Of a stretch of 64,000 nt of DNA, positions 10,256 to 21,967 are shown one piece after another. Numbering within the stretch: position 1 is the first letter of the stretch; each line of letters starts with the position of its first letter. The DNA is taken from assembly GCF_958298935.1 (NCBI RefSeq), contig NC_084938.1, positions 28,997,501 to 29,061,500 of the forward strand, in the 5' to 3' direction. Under the pieces are notes generated by a model that was not told where the DNA came from, made no database searches, and worked only from the letters and a program-made list of their open reading frames with translations. Both the position numbers and the translations under genes were made by a program. The DNA is from Phragmites australis (lineage: Eukaryota; Streptophyta; Magnoliopsida; Poales; Poaceae).

Positions 10256-13200
10256 TGTGAGGAACCGTCCAAATAGTATTCTAATTAATCATCAGGAGGA
10301 TCATTATTCATAATCACAACCTCGACGATTAACCAGAATACCATTCCGGTAGTCCCGGCACGTGTTTTGTGCCCAGGATCGGAACACATGCCTTCCAACT
10401 CAAATATCACAACACAGTTTAATAGAGAGCAAGTAATTAAACTGGATTACAATTATTAAACATGCAACTGCTTCCACAATTTACAACAAAAGAAGAACAG
10501 CAACAACTAAGCAGCGGAAGAAAAACCTATACAACAAAAGAGTATGGAGCCGTATGCCCTTAGGCTCCATACCAAAAGCGTCGGAGTTCGGAGTAGAATG
10601 TGCTACTCCTGCCCGCCACCCGGATCGGCAGGCAAAAAGTAGCCGAAAACTGCCTCTTCCTCGCCGACCTGTGAACCTGAAAACAACTTAAGGGCAGCAC
10701 CCCTTAGTACGAAGGTACTAGCAAGTCTTACACAGTATGAGTATATATATATTCTCGACTCCAAGGATCATGCATTTAAAGCTGTAGCAAGGATTAAGAC
10801 ATGTTTAAGTTCATTAAGCGGTAAGCAACCTAGACTCTAGGTGTAAGCAACTAACTTAACCAACCACCGACTCAAACTCTGCCAACCAACTGACCACAAC
10901 AGATATGTAAACAAGTGTATAAAAGTAAACCATTACCACCAAACCACCGACCACATACCGACCAAACCACCCCAATCCAACCATGCCACAACCCATATCG
11001 AAACTCTACGACCAAAATATGGTCGCTCGGTGGAGATAAGCGATAGCGATGCTCATGACCGAGAGCGCGGCAGTTCGAACTGATTATACACCCTGCAGGG
11101 GGATACTCCTGGACCCACACGACACAGGGACCATACGGCTTGTGCCACCCGCTAAGATGCGCACAAGGGGGTACCCGTGACAACCTTTCCCAACCAGGCC
11201 CAACCATGTGGATCAACCATAGCTCGGCGAGGCGGTATTAGAACTACTCCTCGAGCAAACTAATACCGCTAAAAGCCTGGACTCAAACCGGACTCACACC
11301 GTCTATGACGAGGCCCACATGACCACGTCTGCGAAGGTAATCGGCTCGCCTACCATTATATCAGCATGTGGTGAGTAAGGTAAGTGCTAAAGCCGACTAC
11401 ACCGATGATCGGTGCTTAACCGGTGCAAGCGATCTACGGTGTCCGGGTTCCCTTCCCGAACTGCCTGAGGACTCCTCGTGAGCAGATGACACCCCTAACA
11501 CCGCCCACACCTCGTCTCAACTCACCACTCACCAAACCGACTCATCCTCAACACAACCACAAGTGTGAACAAGTAATAAGCCCTAGGCTCGCGACAACGG
11601 TGGACGCCGTCGTCGACTTCTACCAGAAAGCCTAAGTACCACTAAGCATAGCGAACTATAAGTAGGCCTCGATGACTCCACTAGGCTCCTAGGAACAACA
11701 CGGCACGTGACCAAAATGGGAGAATGCATAGGCATAGGTTCTACCCAACTCGGTACCTGACACATGCAATGTATACACAAGCGTAGATAACATATTAGAT
11801 TTCAATTTGACACGGTGCAATATGATAGATGCTTGCCTTGCTGCCCTAGCTGCTGCTCACAGTTACCCGAGTCAAGATCACCACTGCGGGAACCTCCGGG
11901 GACAGCCTCGTTCGTCTCGTTCGCCGGTTCGAAGTTCCCTAAAAGAATCACGCGTGCAATGTAATGAACATGAATGACATGCAATGAAAGATGCTTTACT
12001 GCAAGACAGCAGTGGAGATGCAATGCACTTATGCCATGAGTTAAAAGCCTTAGGGATTTCCTTATCTGAATTATTGTTTAACATTTGACAACTTCCTAGA
12101 TTGATTAAGCTTACTCTAAGGTTAAATCCAAAAGAAAGTTAACTATACTTAACAAGAGGGCAACTCTTTTGAGTAAACAAGGAACCCACTAACAGGATTT
12201 ACACAACTCAATTTATGGACTAACCAATTATGAAATGTTTAAAGATTGAAACCATTTTAACAACTTATTAATCCTCAGTAAGCATTTCATAAACCCTAGT
12301 ATTATCAATAAACATGGCATAATTTAACAAGATTAACAGAATTTGGTTTGCAAATTTTGGACTCATCAAAAATTGTTTATGAATTATTGAAGATTAAACA
12401 CACTCATTAATTGAATAAACGTAATTATACCTTTCACAATACCTAGTATTTTTCATGTGTAGAGTATGACAATACAAGGCCAACAAAATTAGATTCATCA
12501 ATTTTGGAAATACCAAACTTTAAGTATGAATTATCAAAGCCTAGACATAAACCATTAACTCAATAATTCACAGCACACATTTCATGGCCACTAGCATTTT
12601 TAATGGACAGATCATGATACAACAAAACCAACAAAATTGGTTTTAGGAATTTTGGAGCTCTACACAATTTCCTATGCATTTTTCAAGTTTTCAGCCGATT
12701 TAACATTGAACAAATATTCTAATTCGCATTTTCGATTTTCTCTAATATTCAAAAGGGCCCACGCCTTTTTCTACCGACACCGGCCCAGCCCCAGCTACTG
12801 ACCGGTGGGGCCGGCTCCCTTGACCGAAGTCAAAATCGGCCACGGCAGCTGCGCGCGCGCAACTGGAGGACGGCCGGCGGCTCTTGCGGTGGCTGCCGGC
12901 GGCGAGCGGCAGCCTGCACGGCTCGGCCGAGGGCAAAAATGGCATCGGCGCGAGCACGCGGTCACGGTGGGGGCACACGTCGACGCCGTCGACGGCCGGA
13001 GCACGGCGAGCGGCGGCGAGGGCAAAACTAGCACGGCGGCGGCACGGCTTTGACACGCCGACGGCGAACGGCGACGCAATAAGCCCGGCCGAGCACACAA
13101 ATACATTCTACGTGAGCGCGTAGAGCTAACGGTGCGCTTCCCGACCGATGAGCTCGATGGCGGCCCGACCAGCGGCGTGCGTGGGGAGGCGGCGGCGATT

Positions 13201-14210
13201 CAACCACCGCGGAACACCGCGCCGGCGACGGGACAGAGAGAAAACGGCGCGCGCATAAGGTGTACAGGAGCACGGGGAAGCTCACCGTGCAGTCGGTTGG
13301 GCCGGAGAAGCGAGGGCACGGCGGGTCGACGAAGGGCGGCGGAGTTCGGCTGCCGCCGTTGGGGAAGAAGGCGTGGATGGCTCCAATCCTTGCGGGAAAC
13401 AGCCGGGGAAGGAGGGGACACGGCGGAGGAGCTCGGGGCGCTCTTCCCTGCGGCTCTACTGGGCTCGGGCTCGAGGGAGCTTGCCGGTGGCGCGTCGGCT
13501 TGGCCAGCGGCGCGGCGCAATGCAGCTCGGCGCTGTGGTGCTCTGGGCGACAGGAAAAGCAAGCGAGGGAGAGAGAGATATAAGGCAGAGGCGAAGGAGG
13601 AGATAAGGCCTGGGCCGATCTTTTGGCCGGCAACGTGGAGCTGGCCACCGAAGTCAAGATTTGCGGCGCCGCCTTGCTCTGTGAGAGCGGGAGAAGGGGA
13701 AGCAGAGGCTGCCTGAGCGAAGGGGATGACAGGTGGGGCCGATGAACAGTGACCGCCAGGCAAAAATATCTTCACTACTTTGGTTATCAAGGTGGAGGCC
13801 TTACTGTGGTCTAAAAATTGTGGGACAAATTTTGTTGGCTTCTATAAATCATGAACAATCCATTTTACCTTGTTTGACCCAAAAAGCTTGCACCAAATTC
13901 AAATGAAAATTCTCCAAAGAGGCAAGCTTTTCTAACTTGTGTTAATTTTTATGCCTTTAAAATAATTCCCAAAAATTTGGGAAAATTCATTTATATTCTC
14001 CTCCAGGCACCTACTAATTTCTAAAATTGTTTCCAACCCTATGTTGTATAGAAATATGGTGAGTTGCTTAACAACGCATCAACTAATATTGATTTTTACA
14101 ATTTATTTAATTAAAAATTGCATGCCTAAAATTGCTCAAAACCAAACAAATGATGCTAATGACGTCCATTAGCACTTAACTATATGTTTTGGAAATTCTG
14201 GGCCATGACA
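10256..14210 (-). mobile_element. Solo LTR of a large-LTR retrotransposon inserted in element B
   Basis: The 3,955-bp insert begins TGTGAGGAACC and ends GGCCATGACA, so on the minus strand it starts TGTCATGGCC and ends in CA. It is flanked by perfect 5-bp target duplications ATGGA (10251-10255 and 14211-14215). I see no internal protein domain, PBS or second copy of the ends inside, which fits a solo LTR left by LTR-LTR recombination. A GC-rich block (12780-13740) with a TATA-like CTTATATCTC on the minus strand near 13576-13585 is probably the promoter/leader part. The ORFs of 60-210 codons in this block are compositional. Orientation follows the usual start of grass LTRs of this kind and is less certain. 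Confidence 0.75.
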
Positions 14211-14970
14211 ATGGAGGCCGAACCCGGAGGAAAGATCAGCGCAGAAGCAGCCAAGAAATTCCTGAAGAATCTATTGACACGGTTCGGGGTTTCGAGTCGT
14301 GTTATTACGGACAATGGTAGCCAGTTCACCAGCAATGCATTCATGGTGTATTGTGAAGAACTCAGAATCAAACTTTGCTTTGGTTCGATTGTGCACCCGC
14401 AGAGCAATGGTCAGGTCAAGCGAGCAAATTGCATCATCTTGTAGGGGATCAAGACCCGAGTGTTCGATAGGTTAAATGCCTATTCGAAAAGATGGGCAAA
14501 GGAACTCCTTTGGTGCTGTGGGATGTTTGAACTACCGCTAATCGAGCCACCGGTGAAACCCCATTTTCTTAGTATATGGAGCAAAAACAATGCTCCCAAC
14601 TGAACTAAGTCTTGGGTCACCCCGAGTGGATAACTACTCGGACAAGGGACAAGCGTCACAGCGAGCAAACGACGTGAATTTACTCAAGGAGTATAGAGAT
14701 CGGGCATCCATCCGAGCAGCAAGATATCAACAATCACTCCGGCGGTATCATAGTCGTAAAATCCTGGAAAGAACCCTTGTTGTAGGGGATCTGGTTCTCA
14801 GAATGATACAGAAACAATCTAACCGGAACAAACTTTCGCCTAAGTGGGAGGGCCCTTACATAGTTGTCGAGGTTACACGACCAGGCTCCTTTTGACTGGC
14901 GACGGAGGACGGCGAGGTACTTGCTAATTTGTGGAGCATCGACCAGCTCCGTAAATTTTACGTCGAATAA
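14211..14970 (+). pseudogene. Integrase C-terminal half of element B
   Basis: Continues the integrase after the solo LTR: ISAEAAKKFLKNLLTRFG, VITDNGSQFTSNAF with the second catalytic Asp, and HPQSNGQVKRAN, where the catalytic Glu is replaced by Lys. A TAG follows at about 14443, then frame changes near 14520-14570. The C-terminal segment is then readable: SLGSPRVDNYSD, RAARYQQSLRRYHSRK, NRNKLSPKWEGPYIV and, after a TGA near 14895, LRKFYVE ending in TAA at 14968-14970. It is inactive both by the E-to-K change and by the breaks. Confidence 0.85.
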
Positions 14971-15035
14971 TCAAGTCAGTGTATTGTACATTTTCATTTT
15001 TTCTTTTATCCAGGAGTATTTATTTTTTTCTTTTG

Positions 15036-15230
15036 CTCTAACCATCTATGCTCAGAATGTCATGTTTCTGAGCAGGTGGTTGGGGGCTAGTATCTATATA
15101 TTTTCGCTCTAACTCCCTGCTCGGACGCCTCGTTTCCAAGCTGGTCGGGGGCTAGTACATATGTTTTTCGCTCCTACTCCCTGCTCGGACGTCTAGTTTC
15201 TGAGCAGGTAGTCGGGGGCTACTGCATAAT
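15036..15230 (+). repeat. Three ~72-bp direct repeats at the 3' end of element B
   Basis: Each unit holds a TTTCGCTCTAACTCCCTGCT-like start, a CGGACG segment, and GAGCAGGTGGTCGGGGGCTA at its end. The three copies end near 15087, 15151 and 15223. Such short repeats between integrase and the 3' LTR are common in grass gypsy elements. Confidence 0.65.
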
Positions 15231-16241
15231 AGATATTTTTTGGTGTTTATGTGAGATCATGAATGATTGGCAGGACAAAGAACCGATAACTTGGGCCGTA
15301 GAGCCCTGCTGGCTGCGCCGCCGTGCCATCCTGCTGCAGCCGCACTGCTGCTGCTGCCCACCGCCCTGGTTGGCCGACCGCTCCTGCCGCCCGAAGACCG
15401 GCTTGGAGGCCCTTGCTGCTGCTGTGCGGGCAGATGGAGGCCCTGCCGCCCCGGGCCAGCGATCTTGTGACGCGCTGTGCTGCCCTGCTGAGTGCCACGC
15501 CACCGCCCTGAGGCACTGCTGCACACGCCGAAGTCCTGCCGGCCAAGAGCCCCTGTTGCCATGCCATGTTTTGCTCGCAAGCATTGAAGCACGTGAAGTG
15601 CAATGCATACGTACATACATCACGGCACTGAAGCACGTGAAGGAGCAGGCATGCATACACACGGTCACGCATGCGCATATCCCCGCCACGCGCCCCTGCA
15701 GTGCCACCGCATTGGCCTCCCGCCTCCATGCTGACGGCCGCACGCGTCTCCACCCCGACCACCACGCAGCCACCGCCCCTTGAGAAGGAAAGGGTGTTTT
15801 GGGCTGAGCCAGTCGGCCACAATAAGAAAGTAGAAAAAGGGCGAAAATACATGGACCGGTTAGAAAGAATAGTAATAGGTCCAAATAGAAAAGGAAAAGG
15901 TCCTACAGAAATTTTGCAAATTAGATTCTGTGATTTCGGGAAATTATGTAAATTCTGGAATTTTGGTATAAACTAAAAGACTTTGCAGAAAATCCCAAAA
16001 ATACTTTTTCCTGCATAAAAGTACCTCTAGAATTTGAATTTTGCATCTGTTTTAGCAATTATGTAGTATTTATTTTTATGTTATTGCTACTGTTTAAATT
16101 GCATGTTATGTGTTTAAATTCAGTAATATTCATATAATAGCATAGAAAATATCAGAAAATATCAGAAAATTTGTAGCAATCCTATTTAACAACACGATGC
16201 AACTTTACTAGTAGTAATACTTGCGTAATTTAAATATGTAA
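15231..16241 (+). other. GC-rich block and AT-rich leader ahead of copia gag C
   Basis: 15270-15780 is GC-rich with overlapping open frames on both strands but no protein I recognise. 15800-16241 is AT-rich, with repeats such as AAAATATCAGAAAATATCAG near 16145. The latter reads as the untranslated leader of copia element C, whose gag starts at 16242. No LTR edge could be set. The GC-rich block might be captured host DNA, but I cannot name a source. Confidence 0.4.
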
Positions 16242-17140
16242 ATGGCTGACATCACGAACAAGGAGTTCGCTGAGCTGAGTGCAAATGACTGCAACTATCT
16301 TACTTGGGCATGAGATGTCTGGATCGTACTTGGAGCAAAAAAGGCTCTGCATTACTATTGGCTTAGGAACAAGTAGTGCAATGATTCCCACAGAGGACGA
16401 GAATGATCAGGCACTTCATTTTCTCTACCATCATCTCTCCCTCACTTTGAAGGACGAGTACATGGCAATGACCAGCGCTAAGGCGCTATGGGATGCACTA
16501 CAGGAGCGTTTTGAGCGCCTTAAGTACACCAACAAACCTCTTGCAGAGCAAGAATGGGTCCAACTCTGTTTCTGTGACTTTAAGCATATCAGAGAATAAA
16601 AGTCCGCCCTGCATCGCATTTGCACACTCTTGTGTCTCTATGGGAAAGAAATCACAGAAGAGGAGAAAACTGAGAAGACTCTCTCCACTTTCCACCTGAA
16701 TGCGGCAGAATCCGCACGCAATCATTGTCAATCAAAATACAAGAAGTATTATGAAGTCATAAACAAGAACTTCTTATCCCAGCAGCAAGGGAAGAGCAGT
16801 AGTCTAGAAGTGAATCATAGCTCTTTCAAAGTACGCAAGAACCGTAATAAGAAACAGGGGAAGGGAGGAAGGAAAGTGGTGGAAAATAAGGTCAAAGCCT
16901 GGTGATAATAATGGCAAGATAAAGAAAGAAGTCAAGCCATATGGTGAGTAGAATTAGACATGCTATAAGTGTGATGTTTGGGGTCATTGGTCCCGAATCT
17001 ACAAAGCACCAAAGCATATTGTGGAAACATACCAGAAGAAGAAGGAGTAGCCAGAAGCACACCTCACTATTGTAGTGAGGTGCAATGAATGTGGCCCTGC
17101 CTCGTCTCCACCAGCGTGGTGGCTTCACCAGATTTTGACG
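16242..17140 (+). pseudogene. Ty1/copia gag (element C), decayed
   Basis: An ATG at 16242 opens MADITNKEFAELSANDCNYL, the N-terminus of the UBN2-type gag found in many grass copia elements. An in-frame TGA follows near 16310. The gag core is readable in shifted frames (ALHFLYHHLSLTLKDEY, LWDALQERFERLK). A CCHC knuckle near 16965-17010 reads CYKCDVWGHWSRIYK, where the last Cys is Tyr. The knuckle and following PEAHLTIV closely match gag of copia element D (23562-23880), so C and D belong to the same or a sister family but lie in opposite orientations. Similarity stops near 17090-17140 and no pol follows. Confidence 0.75.
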
Positions 17141-18539
17141 TTAGAGAGCAGTTGGGCAGTTTTGATGGTGCTCCACCAACGTCAGAGGAACCGGTCCCCC
17201 ACCCCCGCAACTCCGCCTTTCCCGAGGATTCTGCATAAGGTATTTCATTACCCTGTTGCTGCCCCCCCCCCCCCCCCCACTCAAGACGGGGGCAGGTTGG
17301 ATGGCACTTGAAAGATGCAGCTTTGCAATTGAGGGATTATCGTTCTCAATCCTTGTCTTCCCCTTTGCCGCAAGCTGTTGATCGAGGCATTGGTTCGGAA
17401 CATCTGCATTCAAGTCCAGTTGAAGACATAGGAGATCTGGAGGAAGGCCGGTGTCACCAGCCGGAGCAATGTCACACTGAAGCGTGGTCTCGCTGTCATC
17501 CTCTTGGCGACCAAGCTTAGGACTCCCCTTGAGTTGATGACTCTGCTCCAGCTGTTGCAGCTGCGCCGTGGCGCGGCACAGGGGTGCCCCCAACCGCGCC
17601 ACCCGCCTCAGTAGCCCGGCCTTGAATGCAGTCGCTCGGCGACACGACGTCGCGTCTGGTCCGATGCTCCCTCGACGCAGCTCCATAAGATTGCCTGCAG
17701 AAGTCAAAGATTTGTTGCAGAGGAGCAAGCATAGTACCTTCTTCAGCGTTGCCCGGTTCCGATGAAAGCTGGTCACTCCGGATCTGACCACTGCCGGTAG
17801 CCGCTGCGTGGTTTGCCCGTAAGGGCACCAGATCGCCTGCGAGATCGGAATCTGGCCCCTTGAGCTTCGTCGCATGTGTCTGCTCCTCTAGTTGCGAAAT
17901 AGGGGTCTCGGGGACGAACTCTTCCGCCAAATCTTCAGACGAAGACGAGTGGATTGGGGGCGTAGGCGTGTTAGGAAGCTGGATCTGGAGGGGATCTGGT
18001 GATCTTGGGTGGTTAAGCTGGATTTTCTGGTTGGGATTGCGATGGGGGAGTAGGTCGCCAGTTGCGTCGCGAGAGCCTCGCAATGGCTCCATTCTGTGTC
18101 TTTTAAACTGCAATAATAATATTTGTCATGTTCTTGATTGGTGTCTGTTGGTAGCAGTTCAGGAATCAGATCAACAATTTGGACATCCTGCTGGCGCCCA
18201 AGTCCTTCAATTAACATGCAAGTAGAGGTTCCAATCTGTGCATTTGTCCTTGGCCCATCTTGTCCTGTTCTTAATTTTTGTTTTGCTTCCAATCCATTTT
18301 TTACAGTGACTGTCAGACCCTTATTTGCCAATTACGGTTGAATTTAGCATGAACCATTCTTGTGAATATTTGAAGACAACTACAAAAGTGTATGGTAGCT
18401 TGATTTTGTACACAGGATTCATTTCTCTTTCTTTCCGGAAACTAATTTTGTATGAACTCAAGACCTGTATACAATCTGTACATGCATCCTTTTTTGAACC
18501 TGTATACAATTTCTATACCCAGCCTTTTTTTTTCTAGGA
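17141..18539. other. Unassigned region with long minus-strand open frames
   Basis: Minus-strand frames of 244 codons (17875-17141) and 198 codons (18113-17517) overlap here. Their products are Pro/Ser/Ala-rich with no motif I recognise. A poly-C run of about 18 bases lies at 17262-17279. The block sits between the copia C gag and a CACTA end at 18664, so it may be internal DNA of that CACTA element, possibly captured host sequence. I cannot support a gene call. Confidence 0.3.
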
Positions 18540-18664
18540 AAAGATCACATGCGGTTCTAGACTTCAACCGACTGTGATAATGATAGTAGCTAGAGTGCTA
18601 TCGGTTCGGAAATCGACTGTGATAGCGGTTCGAACCAACTGGATTTAGTTTTTTTTTAGTAGTG
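18540..18664 (-). mobile_element. CACTA element terminus (one end only)
   Basis: The segment ends ...TTTTTTTTTAGTAGTG at 18664, so the minus strand begins CACTACTAAAAAAA, a CACTA-type terminus. Inside it are subterminal motifs CGGTTCG and GACTGTGATA repeated in both orientations (18556-18640). I did not find the matching opposite end, so the element is either truncated or extends into the unassigned block to the left. Confidence 0.45.
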
Positions 18665-18690
18665 TACATTACTCATACACACTACTAAAT

Positions 18691-19188
18691 CTAGAAAACC
18701 CTCCCCATCACCTTCTTGAAGGCAGGATCGGTAGCCTCAGTGAAGAAGGTGCAGTCACCAACAAGGTTAAATGCCACCGAATCGTCATCAGAAGTATACA
18801 GATGTATATGGAGATATAATTAGCATCTCCACTTGAACGGCAGAGAACAAGGCATTTGTTCTCGACATGATCAAATGCAATCTCAGATTCCGAATGACCT
18901 AAGACATTGTGCAAAATAGTAGCAACAATCAAAAGGCGATCCTGAGGCCTAGGATTGATACCCAGGTAACTAGCAACTACATGACTGATTCAGACATTCC
19001 TCCTCACTCTAGGAACCTGTAATGCAGGTACCATGAGAACCTGCCAAAATGCACAGGCTAGAAACCACATAAAAGCACATAAAATCGGGAAAAAAACCTT
19101 CTACCTGGCCCCAGGCGGCTGCGGCGGCAGGCGGGGACGAGGCGACAAACGAGGACGAGAAGGACGCGGTGGTGCGCGGGCGCTTCAT
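18691..19188 (-). pseudogene. Broken two-exon gene of unknown function
   Basis: On the minus strand, an ATG at 19188 opens a 28-codon Ser/Ala-rich exon (MKRPRTTASFSSS...) that ends at 19105 with a GTAGAA donor. A second exon starts at 19040 after TTTTGGCAG, in phase 0, and reads VLMVPALQVPRVRRNV, an in-frame TGA, then INPRPQDRLLIVATILHNVL and FDHVENKCLVLCRSSGD. A frameshift near 18790 leads to VAFNLVGDCTFF and a TAG at 18691-18693. I do not recognise the family. The exon-like splice sites and reading frame suggest a real gene or captured copy now inactivated. Copia D lies only 21 bp upstream of the ATG. Confidence 0.45.
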
Positions 19189-19209
19189 GCTGCTGGCTTT
19201 GGGGGAAAC

Positions 19210-19438
19210 TGTTGAGAAACCGCTGTTATCGGGTGTAGTCCAGTGATCTCTTTAGAATAATTGCAAAAAGGAGACACAAACGTAGGGGAAAATCTGTCTA
19301 TTCTTTATTCATCTGTGTTTACAATGAGAGGTGCTGCCCTGTATATATAGTGCCAAAAACCACTAAGAGATAGAATCGAATTTTTCAAGAGATTGAGACG
19401 GGCCCACATTCGATTGTGAAACTCCAGGTTTCCTAACA
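19210..19438 (-). repeat. 3' LTR of copia D
   Basis: 229 bp, TGTTGAG...CTAACA on the + strand. It is the same length as its partner at 38306-38534, with about 18 substitutions between them. It is followed inward by the polypurine tract. Confidence 0.93.
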
Positions 19439-19447
19439 CTCCCCCTT
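19439..19447 (-). other. Polypurine tract of copia D
   Basis: On the minus strand AAGGGGGAG abuts the 3' LTR directly, where second-strand synthesis would be primed. Confidence 0.75.
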
Positions 19448-19681
19448 GGACACTTCTCGTAAAATGTATATGTCTCATCAAAACTCCCCAAAAATCCAAT
19501 GGAAAAAATTGAGAGAAAGAGTACATAGCTCGCGACATGGTAACACGAATTGCCTCGTTAAAAACCTTAACATGAAAAACTTCAAGAAAACTCATCTAAG
19601 GGAAAAAGAGTATAATCCACCTAGTATACTTCATATAATCTTAATGATTAACTTTGGACACTTAATCTTCTTGACTAAGAT

Positions 19682-20845
19682 TTAATTCTTAATATCGGTA
19701 TTATGTGAAAATTCTCCCCTTGAAATATGCAACTCTCTAAACCTCATCATCCCAATGCCACGGACACATCTTTCAAAACTAGATGCAGGGAGAGATTTAG
19801 TGAATAAATCTGCAAGATTTTCACATGACTTGGTATGCATTACCTTTATTTCATTTATTTTATGCAATTCATTAGCATAAAAGAACTTGGGGTTGATATG
19901 TTTCGTTAAGTTGCTTTTCACATATCCCGATTGTACTTGTGCAACATATGCAGCATTATCTTCATAGATAATGGTAGAGGTGTTAGTAATATTCAAACTA
20001 CATGACTGCTGGATATGATTGATCACTCTTCTAAGCCATGCGTATTCCCGTGCGGCTTCATATAAAGCTATTATTTCTGAGTGGTTCGTCGAAGTAGATA
20101 CAAGACTTTGCTTCGACGATTTTCAAGATATTGCAGTTCCACCACATAAGAAAACATAGCTAGTCTGTGATTTCGTTGTATGCGGGTCTGATAGGTACCC
20201 AGCATCTGCGTATCCAACCAGACTTAAATCCTGATTCTTTCTGTAGAATAGGCCTAGATCTTTGCTACCTTGCAAGTAGCGCAGAATATCCTTCAAGACC
20301 TTCTAGTGCCTTTTAGTGGGCTCTGCACTGTGTCGTGCAAGTAGGTTTACAGCAAACGCTATGTCTGACCTAGTGCAATTAGCCAGATACATCAGCGCGC
20401 CTATTGCACTTAAGTATGGGAATTCCGGTCCCAATACTTCCTCCCCCTCTTCTCTAGGTCTATAGGGATCTTAATCTGCTTGTAATGACCTTCCGACCAT
20501 GGGGGTTTTAGCAGGAAATGATTTTTCAAAACCAAATCGCTCTAACACCTTCTGAGTATAGTTTGACTGATGTACAAAGATTCCATCTGCCACATGATCT
20601 AGCTGCAGGCCCAAGCAAAATTTGGTTCTACCCAAATCTTTCATTTCAAATTCAGATTTTAAGTAGGAACTTGCTTCTTCTATATCTTCTTGTGTACCAA
20701 TGATATTCAGATCATCTACATATACTGATATTATGCAAAATCCATTCTGGGACCTTCTTATGAATACACAGGGACAATCCGTGCTATTTGTGTAGCCTCA
20801 TTTTCCAAGAAATTCACTTAAATGATTGTACCACATTCTACCTGA
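19682..20845 (-). pseudogene. Copia D reverse transcriptase C-terminal part and RNase H
   Basis: The catalytic RT box is readable on the minus strand near 20715-20730 (SVYVDDLNIIGTQEDIEEA). RNase H is readable at 20026-19682 (IYEDNAAYVAQVQSGYVKS, then a tail with ENLADLFTKSLP) and ends at the TAA at 19682. Between them, stops and frame changes (for example near 20840, 20470, 20305 and 20130) break the polyprotein. The LADLFTKSL motif is the usual copia RNase H end. This frame is followed by the spacer and polypurine tract. Confidence 0.8.
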
Positions 20846-21625
20846 CTATTTTAACCTATACAACGACTTCTTCAATTGTATGCTATTAAGGTGTCTATTT
20901 CCTCTATCCTGATTCGGCAATGGTATTCCTTCAGGTACCTTCATATAAATGACCGAATCTAGGCTCCCATAAAGATATGCGGTCACAATATCCATCAATT
21001 TCATTTTCAACTCCAGGTTGACTGCCATTGAGATTAAATATCTAAAGGTAATGACACCCATCACCGGGGAATAAGTTTCTTCATAATCAACGTCTGGTCG
21101 TTGAGTGAAACCTTGTGCCACTAGTCGTGCTTTGTACCTCACAATTTCATTCCTTTCATTCCTCTTACGAACAAAAACCCACTTATATCCGACTGGTTTA
21201 ATGTGGGGAGGTGTGCGGCATACTGGCCCGAAAACCTCTCTTTTGCTCAGGGATAACAGTTCAGCTGTTATTGCCTTCTGCCAGTCTTCCCAATCTAACC
21301 TCATTCTACATTCAGCGAGCGATACAGGCTCAGGGTCATGATCTATGACTGTGGCAATTTTATTTGCGAAGTATGTGTCGACTATTGTGGTTGCTCTATT
21401 CCAGGATTCCCCTGAATTCACATAGTTTATTGCTATTTCATCATGGGCTGCACTTTCAGGTGCTTCTTCATCTTGCTCTTCATAATTTCTTACTATTGGA
21501 GCAAGGTCCTTTAGTTTACCAGCGTCAATTTCAGCGTGCGTATTTTCTCTGGTTCCTTCCTGTGTGGGAAGATTCAAATCTGGTATACCTACTTCCTGAG
21601 ATTTCATACCATCGCTAGGTCTCAA
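20846..21625 (-). pseudogene. Copia D reverse transcriptase N-terminal part
   Basis: A 259-codon minus-strand frame contains the copia RT start: WEDWQKAITAELLSLSKREV, GYKWVFVRKRN, YKARLVAQGFTQRPDVDYEE, YSPVMGVITFRYLISMAVN and LMDIVTAYLYGSLDSVIYMK. The first catalytic Asp lies in LMDIVTAYLYG (LDVKTAFLNG in active elements). The frame breaks near 20846 before the YVDD box. Upstream, 21626-21967 holds a degraded linker between integrase and RT. Confidence 0.85.
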
Positions 21626-21967
21626 CTGGCTCCCCTTCTTTTTCCTTTAGGGCATTTTTGCGATCGGCTATGGTAAGCTCTCATTTCCCACCTTCGTCGG
21701 ACGTCTCCGGCTATTTGGGACTTGAGAAACCAAATTTCTTGTCCTTTTATTATTTTTCGGAGCTCCTAGGACAAGATGAGGGGTACCTTCTTTTGGTTCT
21801 TCCACCCTCTCCGGTGCATTGCGTGCAGGCACATGCAACTTAGTCATGCTCTTCAAATCACAAAAATGATCAGGCAGATTGTTTGCTAATTTCTGCAAAT
21901 TGATAATTTTCTGTACTTCACCATTTGCTTCACTAGTGCGAGGATCATGTGCCGCAATTCCTTCAGC

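Larger units (their letters stand above)
4566..15230 (+). mobile_element. Ty3/gypsy Tat-lineage retrotransposon B, decayed and interrupted
   Basis: Domain order on the + strand is gag, protease, reverse transcriptase, RNase H, a second (archaeal-type) RNase H and integrase, which is the Tat arrangement. Every domain carries stops or frameshifts. The integrase is split by a solo LTR at 10256-14210. The 3' end holds three ~72-bp repeats and no recognisable 3' LTR, so the element is truncated near 15.23 kb. Both edges are approximate. Confidence 0.8.

Noticed and set aside
12742..13790. Overlapping ORFs of 80-210 codons on both strands in a GC-rich block
   Set aside because: They lie inside the solo LTR. 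The translations are Ala/Pro/Arg-rich with no domain, and both strands are open because of composition.
15219..15884. Minus-strand ORFs of 201-221 codons
   Set aside because: Overlapping frames on both strands in GC-rich DNA, Cys/Gln-rich low-quality translations, no conserved motif and no splice or start context.
17038..17085. CCTCACTATTGTAGTGAGG palindrome as a CACTA end
   Set aside because: It is part of the copia gag coding (PEAHLTIV) that is also present in element D, so it is not a transposon terminus.
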